Shown here piece by piece: positions 43,460-51,464 of a DNA stretch of 64,000 bases; the stretch's first letter is position 1; each line of letters opens with the position of its first letter. Made by a program: the position numbers and the translations under genes. The notes under the pieces are model-generated. The model saw nothing but the letters and a program-made list of their open reading frames with translations, did no database searches and was not told the DNA's origin. Source of the stretch: Aminobacter ciceronei (lineage in GTDB: Bacteria; Pseudomonadota; Alphaproteobacteria; Rhizobiales; Rhizobiaceae). The stretch covers positions 1 through 64,000 of the forward strand of contig NZ_JACJHY010000034.1 of NCBI RefSeq assembly GCF_014138625.1. Reading direction: 5' to 3'.

Positions 43460-45052
43460 CTAAGGCGTAATCTCGATGCTCCCTTCGAGCTTCTCGAGCT
43501 CGAAGTCCGAGATCAGCACTTCGACCTGCACGACCCAGATTCCAGGAACGGGCAAGACCAGCCCGTCTACGCACCACTGGTCCTGGCACCTTCTCGCCCG
43601 GCGGCGCATAGGTCCGATTCCGGCTTCCGAATGTGTGGCTACGAGCTCGACTTGCCGCGGTTCAACCGGACCTGCCGCAAGAGCGATCGATACGCTGACC
43701 TGACCCGCGTGGCCGGGCGAAACGGTGACATCGGCCATGGCCGTCCCTGTGTGGACGTGCACCATCGCGATGTCCGCCGCGGCCATCGACAGTGTTCGCG
43801 GTGGCGGCGTAAAGCGCCAGACGGCGGCCACGGCAAAGATCAGAACGACAACAAGCGTCTCTGCCGCAATGGACCGTACCAGTTGGCGCGTGGCTGGCGG
43901 GACAGTCAGTTTCCAGCGATTTAGGATGGCAAGGCCGAAGAGGGCCGTAAGCAACGACAATTTGACCAAGAGCACGCGCCCATAGGCCGTGTTGACCAGT
44001 GCTGCAAGTTGCTCCAGCTGCACGCTGGCCATGACGATGCCAGACACGAGAATGGCCGCAACCAGGTACGGAATTGTCCTTGAGAACCGCAGGAGCGCAT
44101 TGGCTGCCTCCGGGCGGCGACGGGCCAGCACAAGCCCGAGCGGCATGAGCGCGCCCGTCCAATACGCGATGCCGACGCCGTGCGTGAACACCATCGACCG
44201 CATGAGCCATCGGGGCTCCGCCGATGCGGCGTGGCCGCTTTGCGAAAGCGCAATTCCCACGCTAATTAACGCAGCGAGTGAAAGCACCCGCGCCTGCAGT
44301 CCAATTGACAGTACGCTGCCGAGGGCCATAGCCAAAACAATGACCGCGATGATGATTGTCGGTCCAAAAGCCGTGTTCATCGCAGCATGCCACGTGTCCG
44401 CCTCCAGCACGCGAAACATCGGGGCGCCGAGGGCATCGAGCCCCTGTGAGCCAGCGGATAGCCCGCACCCCGCGATGCCGAAGGCCGCCAGCATAACGAC
44501 AGGAATGCGGCCTGACGGATCGCCTCTCGTGATCCACGATATTGCGAACGCACCTCCAGCCCCGAGAAACAGGGCTAGGTACATCACCACCTTCCCAATC
44601 CAGATGGATATACGGACGGAACGGCCACTGTCTTCGAAATTGGGCATTGAGGCAGTGCTTGGAATGCCTACCGAAAAGACAACCGAGCCTCCTATCGGGT
44701 GCCCGTCGGAGGAGACGACACGCCACGACAAGACGTAGGTGCCGTCAATAGGCGATGAAGGAAAGAAGATTCTCAAGCTTCGGTCAGTAACCTCGAAATC
44801 CGCAAGGTTGAGCGAAGTGCGATCTGGCTTGATGAGGTTGAGCAAGAGCGGCGAGACTGGTTCGCTGAACCTCAACGTCAGGAGCTCGGGCGGCCGCTCG
44901 ATCACGGCGCCGTCGGACGGATTCGTCCCTACCAGGGACGCGTGAGCGAATGCAGGGACTGCGGACATGAACCCGATCAGGACGGCCAGCGTCAGAGAAC
45001 GAAGCCGGCCGCTTGATATGGCCTTCCAAGCGCTGAGTGTGTGTCGGGTCAT
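43460..45052 (-). CDS. CopC-CopD fusion, copper resistance/uptake protein
   Basis: A 530-residue fusion. A signal peptide (LTLAVLIGFMSAVPAFA) is followed by a CopC domain starting HASLVGTNPSDGAVIERPPE, with the N-terminal Cu ligand His, and ending SSDGHPIGGSVVFSVG. About eight CopD helices then run from ~165 to 425, and a C-terminal periplasmic domain follows (HVHTGTAMADVTVSPGHAG). Such fusions (YcnJ type) import or handle copper. Start ATG 45052 is the only one placed before the signal. It lies downstream of ycnI and probably supports copper supply for NirK, NosZ and pseudoazurin. Confidence 0.9.
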   Translation of the reverse strand: MTRHTLSAWKAISSGRLRSLTLAVLIGFMSAVPAFAHASLVGTNPSDGAVIERPPELLTLRFSEPVSPLLLNLIKPDRTSLNLADFEVTDRSLRIFFPSSPIDGTYVLSWRVVSSDGHPIGGSVVFSVGIPSTASMPNFEDSGRSVRISIWIGKVVMYLALFLGAGGAFAISWITRGDPSGRIPVVMLAAFGIAGCGLSAGSQGLDALGAPMFRVLEADTWHAAMNTAFGPTIIIAVIVLAMALGSVLSIGLQARVLSLAALISVGIALSQSGHAASAEPRWLMRSMVFTHGVGIAYWTGALMPLGLVLARRRPEAANALLRFSRTIPYLVAAILVSGIVMASVQLEQLAALVNTAYGRVLLVKLSLLTALFGLAILNRWKLTVPPATRQLVRSIAAETLVVVLIFAVAAVWRFTPPPRTLSMAAADIAMVHVHTGTAMADVTVSPGHAGQVSVSIALAAGPVEPRQVELVATHSEAGIGPMRRRARRCQDQWCVDGLVLPVPGIWVVQVEVLISDFELEKLEGSIEITP

Positions 45053-45068
45053 GATCGGTTTCCCGACG

Positions 45069-45097
45069 AAGCGAGGCGCGCCGAGCGCGCCTCGCTT
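45069..45097. terminator. Perfect 13-bp hairpin between ycnI and copCD
   Basis: Arms AAGCGAGGCGCGC and GCGCGCCTCGCTT with a CGA loop fill the 52-bp gap. There is no T-run in the minus direction. It may stabilise the ycnI mRNA, attenuate copCD or block readthrough. Confidence 0.6.
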
Positions 45098-45104
45098 TGC
45101 GTCA

Positions 45105-45635
45105 TCAATGTCCGCCGACTTCGTGCAGCAGCTTAATGGCGGGAGCCGGCCGCTCGAGGTCGTCGGCTTTCTGCCCTGCCGCAGGAATCTCGATCCAGCG
45201 TTCAGCGGCGCCCTCAGGGCACTCTTGGACGACAGGGAAATAGAGTGGCTCGCCGGCCGCGAGGTCCGTCGTGAGGAAGGCCCGCAACGTGAATTCATCG
45301 TACTCGTCGTCAGCCAGGCTGCCGTCTGTCCAGACGACTTCCGTGATTCCTTCGCTGGTCGCTGTCCCGTGAAGGTCATACGACTTTGCGTAGGAACTTT
45401 TCACTTTCTCCAGCGTCCAGCCGGCCTTCGGCATCGGCTTGACCGCAATGACCCCCTCCGGGATCTTCACCCGTACGACATTCGTTGGCTTTCCTTCGCA
45501 GCCGTGGGGTACGCGAAGCACGGCCTTGTACGTCGAGCCGACAGCGGCCTCCTTGGTTTCGAGGCTCACGTGAGCAAGAGCATTGCATGCACCAATCGAT
45601 GCCACCGCAGCGGCGACCAGAATTTGTTTCAACAT
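45105..45635 (-). CDS. YcnI/DUF1775 copper-binding protein
   Basis: A 176-residue secreted protein. The signal ends at NALA then HVSLETKEAAVG, so the mature N-terminus starts with the copper-binding His. VPHGCEGKPTNVVRVKIPEG, then AGWTLEKVKSSY, and FPVVQECPEGAAERW are typical of DUF1775/YcnI. YcnI binds Cu(II) and pairs with YcnJ (CopCD) in Bacillus. Same operon as the CopC-CopD gene here. Confidence 0.9.
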   Translation of the reverse strand: MLKQILVAAAVASIGACNALAHVSLETKEAAVGSTYKAVLRVPHGCEGKPTNVVRVKIPEGVIAVKPMPKAGWTLEKVKSSYAKSYDLHGTATSEGITEVVWTDGSLADDEYDEFTLRAFLTTDLAAGEPLYFPVVQECPEGAAERWIEIPAAGQKADDLERPAPAIKLLHEVGGH

Positions 45636-45800
45636 CGGTTTTCTCCAGATTGCCGGGTTTCCGGCCGAGTTTCAGTAAAGGTGTTGTGTTGTGACGTATG
45701 GGGGTCGTGCGAGCGGGCTGACCTCGGAGGAGCTATCCGCCTCGGTCTGCGTGCGTCGGCCGCACGAAGGATTGACAGGGACGTAGGCTCCGTTGCCGCG

Positions 45801-46100
45801 TCAGTTGCGGTGCTCGCCAACCCCTTTGGCCATCGCCTCTACGAAAGATTGCTTGTTTCGTAGACTTGCCTGCAACGGCGTGCCGTTGTCGTTGCCGACG
45901 CTCTTTGCGGTAATGATTGCCGCTTCCCAACGGTTGGTACCGATCCCTCGGCCCTCCGACACGCAAAGCGAATGCGCCATCGCGAAAATCAGCGCGGCTG
46001 CAAAGCCGATGATGCCGATCCGCTCTTCCAGGCTACGGAGTCGTGAGGCTCGAGGGAGGTTGACCGGCGAACTCTTGATGGAACGGAATGGCTTGTTCAT
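45801..46100 (-). CDS. Small membrane protein, 99 aa, unknown
   Basis: From ATG 46100. A basic N-terminus is followed by one helix (RIGIIGFAAALIFAMAHSLC) and a polar C-terminal half ending KGVGEHRN. No family recalled. It lies between the YcnI gene and the DUF2946-like gene on the same strand, probably part of the same copper-linked cluster. Confidence 0.5.
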   Translation of the reverse strand: MNKPFRSIKSSPVNLPRASRLRSLEERIGIIGFAAALIFAMAHSLCVSEGRGIGTNRWEAAIITAKSVGNDNGTPLQASLRNKQSFVEAMAKGVGEHRN

Positions 46101-46197
46101 GGGCGTCTCCTCGGACACGAACACGCGGATCCATGGCCACGCCAAGGTTGTCAGGCGTGGAGGCGACATCGCAAATCGAGAGGATTGTCCGCGGCGA

Positions 46198-46584
46198 TCA
46201 GGTCCGCAGCGGGGGCGCGCGTGGATGAACGGCTCCGTCAGCCGACAGCCGCGCCGGGCGGTACAGCCAAGGTCGGGTACCTGTGGAAACGCTGACATGT
46301 GGCTCGAAGAAAATCCAACCGCTGTCCGTCGGCACACCCGTTGGCTGCACCGACATGTTGCAGCTGATCGTGCAGCATTCCGGCCGCTGCGAATTCTCTC
46401 CGTCTGAGCCGCCCGAATGAATTCCGCCATCGCTTGTGACGCAAATCGAGTTTCCGAATGCGTCGAGCTGAGGATGCGGCCCAGCGGAGCCGATCGCGAA
46501 CGCGCTGCCTATCGACTGCAGAATGAGCACGCAGGCCGCTGCTATCGCGACCCTGCAGCTCGTTTTTCTGCCCCGATGCTTCAC
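46198..46584 (-). CDS. DUF2946-like small secreted Cys protein
   Basis: A 128-residue protein with a signal-like helix (RVAIAAACVLILQSIGSAFA) and a short Cys-rich segment, ICVTSDGG then RPECCTISCNMSV. This recalls the DUF2946 pattern often found near copper import genes. Position beside YcnI/CopCD supports copper handling, but the role is not known. Confidence 0.6.
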   Translation of the reverse strand: MKHRGRKTSCRVAIAAACVLILQSIGSAFAIGSAGPHPQLDAFGNSICVTSDGGIHSGGSDGENSQRPECCTISCNMSVQPTGVPTDSGWIFFEPHVSVSTGTRPWLYRPARLSADGAVHPRAPPLRT

Positions 46585-46713
46585 GCTGTTTCCTTCAGGA
46601 TCTTCGAGTGGCTCGTGGCCATCGATCGAACATGCGGCTGATATAGCCCGTCTCCCGTTCGCGATGTTTGTCCCCGGTCAAATTGGTGAGCGAATTGAGC
46701 TGCACACGGGTGC

Positions 46714-47328
46714 TCAGGCAGCGGACACGCCGCGGTATCGGCCAGGCTTGTGATTGATAGCCAAGATCATGTTGACGATCGTGGCGCCGAGAACCGAGAG
46801 CGCAAGATGGGTTGTCGTTAGGACAAAGCATGCTGCCGTCAGAATCGCCAGATCGATGGCTAGTTGGACATAGCCAGCCCTCACGCCCCAAGTCTCCTGA
46901 AGAAAGATCGCCAGGATGTTGACCCCGCCAAGTCCAGTTTTGTGACGAAACAGCATGAGAAGTCCGGTGCCGGAAAGCGCGCTTCCGATAACCGTTGCAT
47001 ACACCGGATCGAGGAGGGAGAAGTCGACCCATGACGTCGTAAAGCGTGAAAACACGGAAACAAGCAGCACAGCAACGAAAGTTCGTAGCGTGAATCGCCA
47101 GCCCATGCGCCTGAGCGCGAGCGCATAGAACGGTACGTTGATGAGGAAGAAAATGAGCCAAAAGCCCGTGTTGGTGACGTACTGCAAAAGCAGCGCCATG
47201 CCTGCCATTCCACCGACAAGCAGCATGGTCTTGCCGTAGATCATCATGCCCAATGCGACAAAGAGCGTGCCCAGGATCATCGCCAGCGCATCTTCGTAGA
47301 GCTTGTGCGGTTCGGCTCCTTCATCCAT
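46714..47328 (-). CDS. YitT family membrane protein
   Basis: A 204-residue protein with five to six helices, including LGTLFVALGMMIYGKTMLLV, GGMAGMALLLQYVTN and HKTGLGGVNILAIFLQE, the core of the YitT/DUF161 family. Members are thought to be transporters of unknown substrate. ATG 47328 is preferred; the longer open frame upstream lacks family character. An NnrR-type box 107 bp upstream predicts a leader of about 65 nt, so it appears to be in the denitrification regulon. Confidence 0.85.
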   Translation of the reverse strand: MDEGAEPHKLYEDALAMILGTLFVALGMMIYGKTMLLVGGMAGMALLLQYVTNTGFWLIFFLINVPFYALALRRMGWRFTLRTFVAVLLVSVFSRFTTSWVDFSLLDPVYATVIGSALSGTGLLMLFRHKTGLGGVNILAIFLQETWGVRAGYVQLAIDLAILTAACFVLTTTHLALSVLGATIVNMILAINHKPGRYRGVSAA

Positions 47329-47427
47329 CGCTTCGTACCCGGGCTCTGTTGATTTCACCGTTTCCCAGAACCGGAGGCACGGTATCGCCCATCGAAGCAG
47401 GCAAATCACGTTGGCGGGAACGGTTCG

Positions 47428-47441
47428 TTGTGCTGGCGCAA
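47428..47441. promoter_or_regulatory. NnrR/Fnr-type operator for the YitT gene
   Basis: TTG-N8-CAA (spacer TGCTGGCG), centre 47434.5. It fits class II activation of the minus-strand YitT gene. The GntR gene on the plus strand starts about 120 bp away. Confidence 0.6.
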
Positions 47442-47553
47442 ACAGCACCGACGGGGAATGAGAGGCGCGATCTCTCCTAGGGAGTTGATATAGCGCAAAG
47501 TAATTGGCCGGGTTCTGTGGCCTCGTGTTGCCTTGGAAACAACCGCGGCGCCC

Positions 47554-48384
47554 ATGCAGACATCCCAGGACGGATCAGTGACACAAGCGGTTCGAGGCGA
47601 TCGATCTGTGTCGATGTCTCGGATATCGGCCAATGGCCCCTGTCAAAAGCCAGGCAGTCTCGCGCGCGAAGTAGCCTTGGCCGTCACCAATGCCATCCTG
47701 GACCATTCTCTGAAGCCAGGCACCAAGCTCTGCGAACAAGCGCTGGCGGAAGTATTCGGTGTCAGCCGAACGGTCGTCCGCCAGGCCATCATTCTGCTCG
47801 GGACCGAAGGACTCGTCGTGATTGAACGTTACCGAGGCGCGTTCGTTTCCAAGCCCGACTTCAACGAGGCGTTGGAAGTCTGCGAGTCCTTGGTCATGAT
47901 CGAACAGGCGGCAGCAGCCTATCTTGTCAGGCATCTGGGCGAGGCCGAATGGTCCGAGATCAAGCGCCGGGTTGCCGAAGCTCGGCGACCCGAGGAACCG
48001 GGCACGAGTGAGCCGTCATGTGACCAGGATTTTCATTCGCTGCTCATTGAATGGACGGGAAATGAGGTCGCTCGATCCATTCACGCCCGGCTTTTTCGCC
48101 GGATGGAGATTGTCAGATCCTTGGCTCGCCCTGATGCCGATTACCGAGTGCAGGCGGAGCAAAACTGCAAGATGGTGGATCTATTGGCGCGGGGCCAGTT
48201 CCGCCAAGCTGCCATCATGATAGAGCGGCGCCGCATGGCGCCCATCCGGAGCGGATATGCCGAACGCCTTTACGAGATGCGCCCAGACGATGCGCGGATC
48301 TGCCTCGCGGATTGGCAAAGTCGGAGCCTATCGACACCTACAATGTTGGCCGAGCGTGCCGGACCAAATCGGAACAATGCGTGA
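47554..48384 (+). CDS. GntR family regulator, FCD-type
   Basis: A 276-residue protein. A winged helix at about 20-90 carries LAREVALAVTNAILDHSLKP, then LAEVFGVSRTVVRQAIILLG and a GAFVSKP wing. It is followed by a helical ligand domain of the FCD class with E/H residues (FHSLLIEWTGNEVARSIHAR). ATG 47554 is chosen; an upstream TTG (47533) and an internal ATG are alternatives. Effector unknown. It is divergent from YitT and may regulate it or a distant pathway. Confidence 0.85.
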   Translation: MQTSQDGSVTQAVRGDRSVSMSRISANGPCQKPGSLAREVALAVTNAILDHSLKPGTKLCEQALAEVFGVSRTVVRQAIILLGTEGLVVIERYRGAFVSKPDFNEALEVCESLVMIEQAAAAYLVRHLGEAEWSEIKRRVAEARRPEEPGTSEPSCDQDFHSLLIEWTGNEVARSIHARLFRRMEIVRSLARPDADYRVQAEQNCKMVDLLARGQFRQAAIMIERRRMAPIRSGYAERLYEMRPDDARICLADWQSRSLSTPTMLAERAGPNRNNA

Positions 48385-48505
48385 CTTGCTGGCGTTCAGT
48401 ATCCATCAGGCATCTCCCAACGACATCTCATTTCAAGTTCATCAGAAATTGCGCCTCGAGAGGAGCGCAACTAAAACTCAGATACTGCTGTCAGGGGAGG
48501 GGACA

Positions 48506-49408
48506 ATGACGGAGCTAAAGTACGGTGGATTTTCGCTGGGCCGTATCAACGCGAAACGCAATCACCGCAAGGCCGAGGCCTATTGGCTAGGCTTCTTAGA
48601 AGGTGTCTTGGCAAGCGAGTCGATCGAGAACCTGGAAATCGACTCCATTCGAGCCGAAGCGGCGCAACTGCTCTGCCTGTTCGGTGACGAAGATGCCGCT
48701 GATCTCATTCAGGATCTGGACACCGCCTACAACGACTACCACGGCGAAATCTACGGCGTGATCTCCGGCATTGTCGACTATCGCTCGAGGCCTTTCGACC
48801 AAGCACCAGAGCCTAAGGACCACTGTAACCGCTTCTTTGGCTTCTGCGCGGGTATTGCCTGCGACGGCCGCCTCAAGGTCAACGAGGTCGAGAAGCTGAT
48901 TGGCATGATTGACCAGGACACCGAGTTCTTGGACGACGCCAGGATAGCGGGTTTGCGGAAAGTTGCTGCCGAAGCAATCTCCGACAGGCAGCTGTCGGCG
49001 GAGGAAGAAGAAGACATCAGCGAATGGATTGCCCGGCTGGTCGGCGACAGTTGCGCCGACACGGGGCTGCCAACCTATGGAAACAGTCCATCGATTGACG
49101 GAGTTCTCAGGGACCCGGCCACGGTTGTGTTCGAGAACGCAGCATTCGTGGTGACCGGGGCGTTCAGCATGGCCCCACGCAAGGTCATCGAGAGTTGGAT
49201 CGCCAGCAGGGGAGGAGTCGTCACCAAGAGCATCTCCCGCAGCACTGACTATTTGATCGTCGCTGCTGTCGCTTCGCGTGACTGGCTTCACAGCCACCAA
49301 GGAACGAAAATCATCGAGGCGAGGAAGCTCCACGAGCAGGGAGGCCGCCCTCATTTTGTCGACGAGCTGACGTTCCGAAAAGCTCTGGAGCTTTGCGGCA
49401 TTCGGTAG
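48506..49408 (+). CDS. BRCT-domain protein with TerB-like N-terminal region
   Basis: A 300-residue protein. Residues ~207-296 form a BRCT domain of the DNA-ligase type (FVVTGAFSMAPRKVIESWIA, then SISRSTDYLIVAAVASRDW). The first ~180 residues are acidic helices with a segment FFGFCAGIACDGRLKVNEVE that resembles a TerB-like fold. GGGGAGGGG precedes ATG 48506. BRCT alone with such a domain suggests a DNA-damage or phage/stress-related accessory protein; no function is known to me. The stop codon lies inside a dispersed repeat. Confidence 0.75.
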   Translation: MTELKYGGFSLGRINAKRNHRKAEAYWLGFLEGVLASESIENLEIDSIRAEAAQLLCLFGDEDAADLIQDLDTAYNDYHGEIYGVISGIVDYRSRPFDQAPEPKDHCNRFFGFCAGIACDGRLKVNEVEKLIGMIDQDTEFLDDARIAGLRKVAAEAISDRQLSAEEEEDISEWIARLVGDSCADTGLPTYGNSPSIDGVLRDPATVVFENAAFVVTGAFSMAPRKVIESWIASRGGVVTKSISRSTDYLIVAAVASRDWLHSHQGTKIIEARKLHEQGGRPHFVDELTFRKALELCGIR

Positions 49409-49420
49409 CAAAAACCACCA
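49397..49420 (+). repeat. Dispersed direct repeat, copy B
   Basis: CGGCATTCGGTAGCAAAA then A-CCACCA, spanning the BRCT gene stop codon. It matches copy A at 28037-28059 with one added A. Confidence 0.7.
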
Positions 49421-49556
49421 AGTTTGCGGATCGAGCACCTTGCGGGCCTCAACTTCCTCGATCAGAGCTTGGAACTGGTCGAGCAAATGGGGCTGCGCGT
49501 AATTCGACTATCCGTTGATAGCGAGAGGAGCCTTAGATCGCTCGTCTCGTCTCGTC

Positions 49557-49770
49557 TCATTCGTCGTCGGCAGCCAGGGTTGCCTCAAGATCAACATCGA
49601 CATCCCCGACCAGTGCTTGCATCCGATCATGCAGCGCCCCGTCGAACGCCTTCAGCCGCTCCGGGTGCGCTTGAATATCTGCTTCGAGAAGATTCAGAGA
49701 TGCGCCCCGAGCGCCGGATCGGCGGCCTCGGGCAGCCCCTCGTCGCCCTTCCCAAGCTTCAGATGCTTTG
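49557..49770 (-). pseudogene. Remnant of a PrlF-type antitoxin
   Basis: On the minus strand the last ~47 codons read LNLLEADIQAHPERLKAFDG and then MQALVGDVDVDLEATLA, the C-terminal pattern of PrlF/SohA antitoxins. The preceding part (KLGKGDEGLPEAADPALGAH) lies in another frame, broken near 49692. The AbrB-like N-terminus is missing, and no YhaV-type toxin gene is next to it. The rest of the 49409-50019 gap contains no gene I can support. Confidence 0.5.
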
Positions 49771-50019
49771 CATCGGTGCACTCCTGGCTTCTTTTCCGGT
49801 GATTTGGGCCAACGCCTATCCCTGGCCCAGGTTTGTTATGCGGACTATGCGGGTTTGGCACTGCACCTGCAGTTTTGAGGCTCGAACAGAAATCGCGTCA
49901 CAATGCACTCACACGTGTCAAAAATCCAGATTCATTGACTAGGGCCGCGGATTACCTAATGCCGAACCTTTATCCATGGAGGTGGCTTGTCGGCTGCTGC
50001 TTGATCCGGAGGCGGCCGC

Positions 50020-50553
50020 TCAAGCGCCCGAATCTGGCAGAGTTTCCGCTATCTTCTTGGCCCCGATCAGTTCAAGACAGTAGGGAACCGCCGGAAATAC
50101 GGCGGCAAGGCAGATGCTGATCGAGGCAGGCTTGCCCGGCAGATTTATGATCAGGGAACGCCCTCGAACGCCCGCCGTTTGACGCGACAAGATGGCGGTC
50201 GGCACTTGCTCCAGACTTACCCGTCGCATCAATTCGCCGAAGCCGGGCAACTCTTTCGTCAAGACCTGCTGAGTAGCTTCCACTGTCAGGTCGCGCGGGG
50301 CAGGGCCCGTGCCGCCAGTAGTCAGGACGAGGTCGACGCCGTCTGTGTCGCATAGTTCGAGAAGCACATTTCTGACACTTTCGACCCCATCCGGAACGAT
50401 CCTTCGGACGAACTCACATGGACGTGCCATCGAACGCCACAGCCATTGCTCCACGGCCGGACCGCTCAAATCTTCGTACTCGCCGCGGCTTGCCCGGTCG
50501 GAGACAGTGACGATCGCGATCCGCGCAAGGGCGTTTTCTGAATTCAACGTCAT
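50020..50553 (-). CDS. mogA: MogA/MoaB-type molybdopterin adenylyltransferase
   Basis: A 177-residue MoCF-domain protein. The signature TTGGTGPAPRDLTVEATQQV and a later LIINLPGKPASISICLAAVF are present, with AIVTVSDRASRGEYEDLSGP near the start. It adenylylates molybdopterin for Mo insertion, which NapA needs. It overlaps the ubiV stop (TGATG), so it is the last gene of ubiT-ubiU-ubiV-mogA. Confidence 0.92.
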   Translation of the reverse strand: MTLNSENALARIAIVTVSDRASRGEYEDLSGPAVEQWLWRSMARPCEFVRRIVPDGVESVRNVLLELCDTDGVDLVLTTGGTGPAPRDLTVEATQQVLTKELPGFGELMRRVSLEQVPTAILSRQTAGVRGRSLIINLPGKPASISICLAAVFPAVPYCLELIGAKKIAETLPDSGA

Positions 50554-51464
50554 CAGGTGCTTTGGCCTTCACTGTGAAAACCCGGCTTGCCGCTGAGGTA
50601 CCCGTCTACCATCCCTCCCGGAAGATCGAGGCACGACAAGGCAAATCTCGTCGAGGCCGGCGATTGGGCGCCGTCAAGCAGGCCGCGATAGGCTTCGGCG
50701 ACCGCCACCATGTCGGCAGTATGGGGAGATAGGCGCAAGCGCCGGATGCCCTGCGCGCGCAAGTCCTCAGGTGTAGGACAGAAAGCCTGCACCTGGTTGG
50801 AGAGTGTCTGAACGCCGTTGACGGCAAGAAATTCCTGTCCGCCGATCGTATCGACCGCAAGGCCGTCAGGGTCCTGTTCACACGTAAACTGGCAGGAATC
50901 CTTGTGAAGATTGTTCAGCCTCGCGTGATAGCAGCGACCAGAAAGGGCCAGCGGCAGTCTCCCGAATGCGAAGATCTCAAAATCGACGTCGGAACAGTTG
51001 CGGGCAATGCTGCCGATGGCATCCAACGAAAGTTCGACCGGGGGGCAAATGGTGCGTGCGCCACGCGCAGCGAAAAACCGGGCAGTGGATTCGTTGTAGA
51101 CATTCACGAACGGCCCAATCACGAAGGCCTGTCCGGAACGGGCTGGGATGGCCGTCACGTCGTTGATTTCGACTAGCCGCCCCTCGCTGCACCAATCGTT
51201 TACGGCCCTGCGCTCCCGAACCGTGGCAGGTGCGGCAAGCGTGGAGAGCACGACTTCCTTGCCGCCGCGCTCGAGCCGCTCGATTACTTCGGGCCAAATC
51301 GAATCGGAGAACGGCATTCTCTTTCCGCAGACGACTTCGCCGACATGCACCCTGTCGACGGCAGCCTGATCCGCGATCCGCCTGTAGAAATCCGCCAACC
51401 GATCGGCTGGCCAGTGGAAAAAGACCGGGCCAAGGGTCAATGCAATTCTTGGCATTACGCTCAT
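50553..51464 (-). CDS. ubiV: UbiV, oxygen-independent ubiquinone hydroxylation protein (U32)
   Basis: A 303-residue peptidase-U32-like protein that, with UbiU, hydroxylates ubiquinone precursors without O2. It starts PRIALTLGPVFFHWPADRLA and has VGEVVCGKRMPF and a GRCYHARLNNLHKDSCQFTC cysteine cluster for the 4Fe-4S centre. ATG 51464 overlaps the ubiU stop (ATGA). Confidence 0.92.
   Translation of the reverse strand: MSVMPRIALTLGPVFFHWPADRLADFYRRIADQAAVDRVHVGEVVCGKRMPFSDSIWPEVIERLERGGKEVVLSTLAAPATVRERRAVNDWCSEGRLVEINDVTAIPARSGQAFVIGPFVNVYNESTARFFAARGARTICPPVELSLDAIGSIARNCSDVDFEIFAFGRLPLALSGRCYHARLNNLHKDSCQFTCEQDPDGLAVDTIGGQEFLAVNGVQTLSNQVQAFCPTPEDLRAQGIRRLRLSPHTADMVAVAEAYRGLLDGAQSPASTRFALSCLDLPGGMVDGYLSGKPGFHSEGQST

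Noticed and set aside
47530-47545. A TTG-N9-CAA element just before the GntR gene
   Set aside because: The spacer is 9, not 8, and the half sites lack symmetry, so it was not counted as an operator.
48596-49486. A 296-aa minus-strand frame over the BRCT gene, whose start looks protein-like
   Set aside because: Only the first ~35 codons, outside the BRCT gene, look plausible and contain the dispersed repeat; the rest is a shadow. No domain could be supported.
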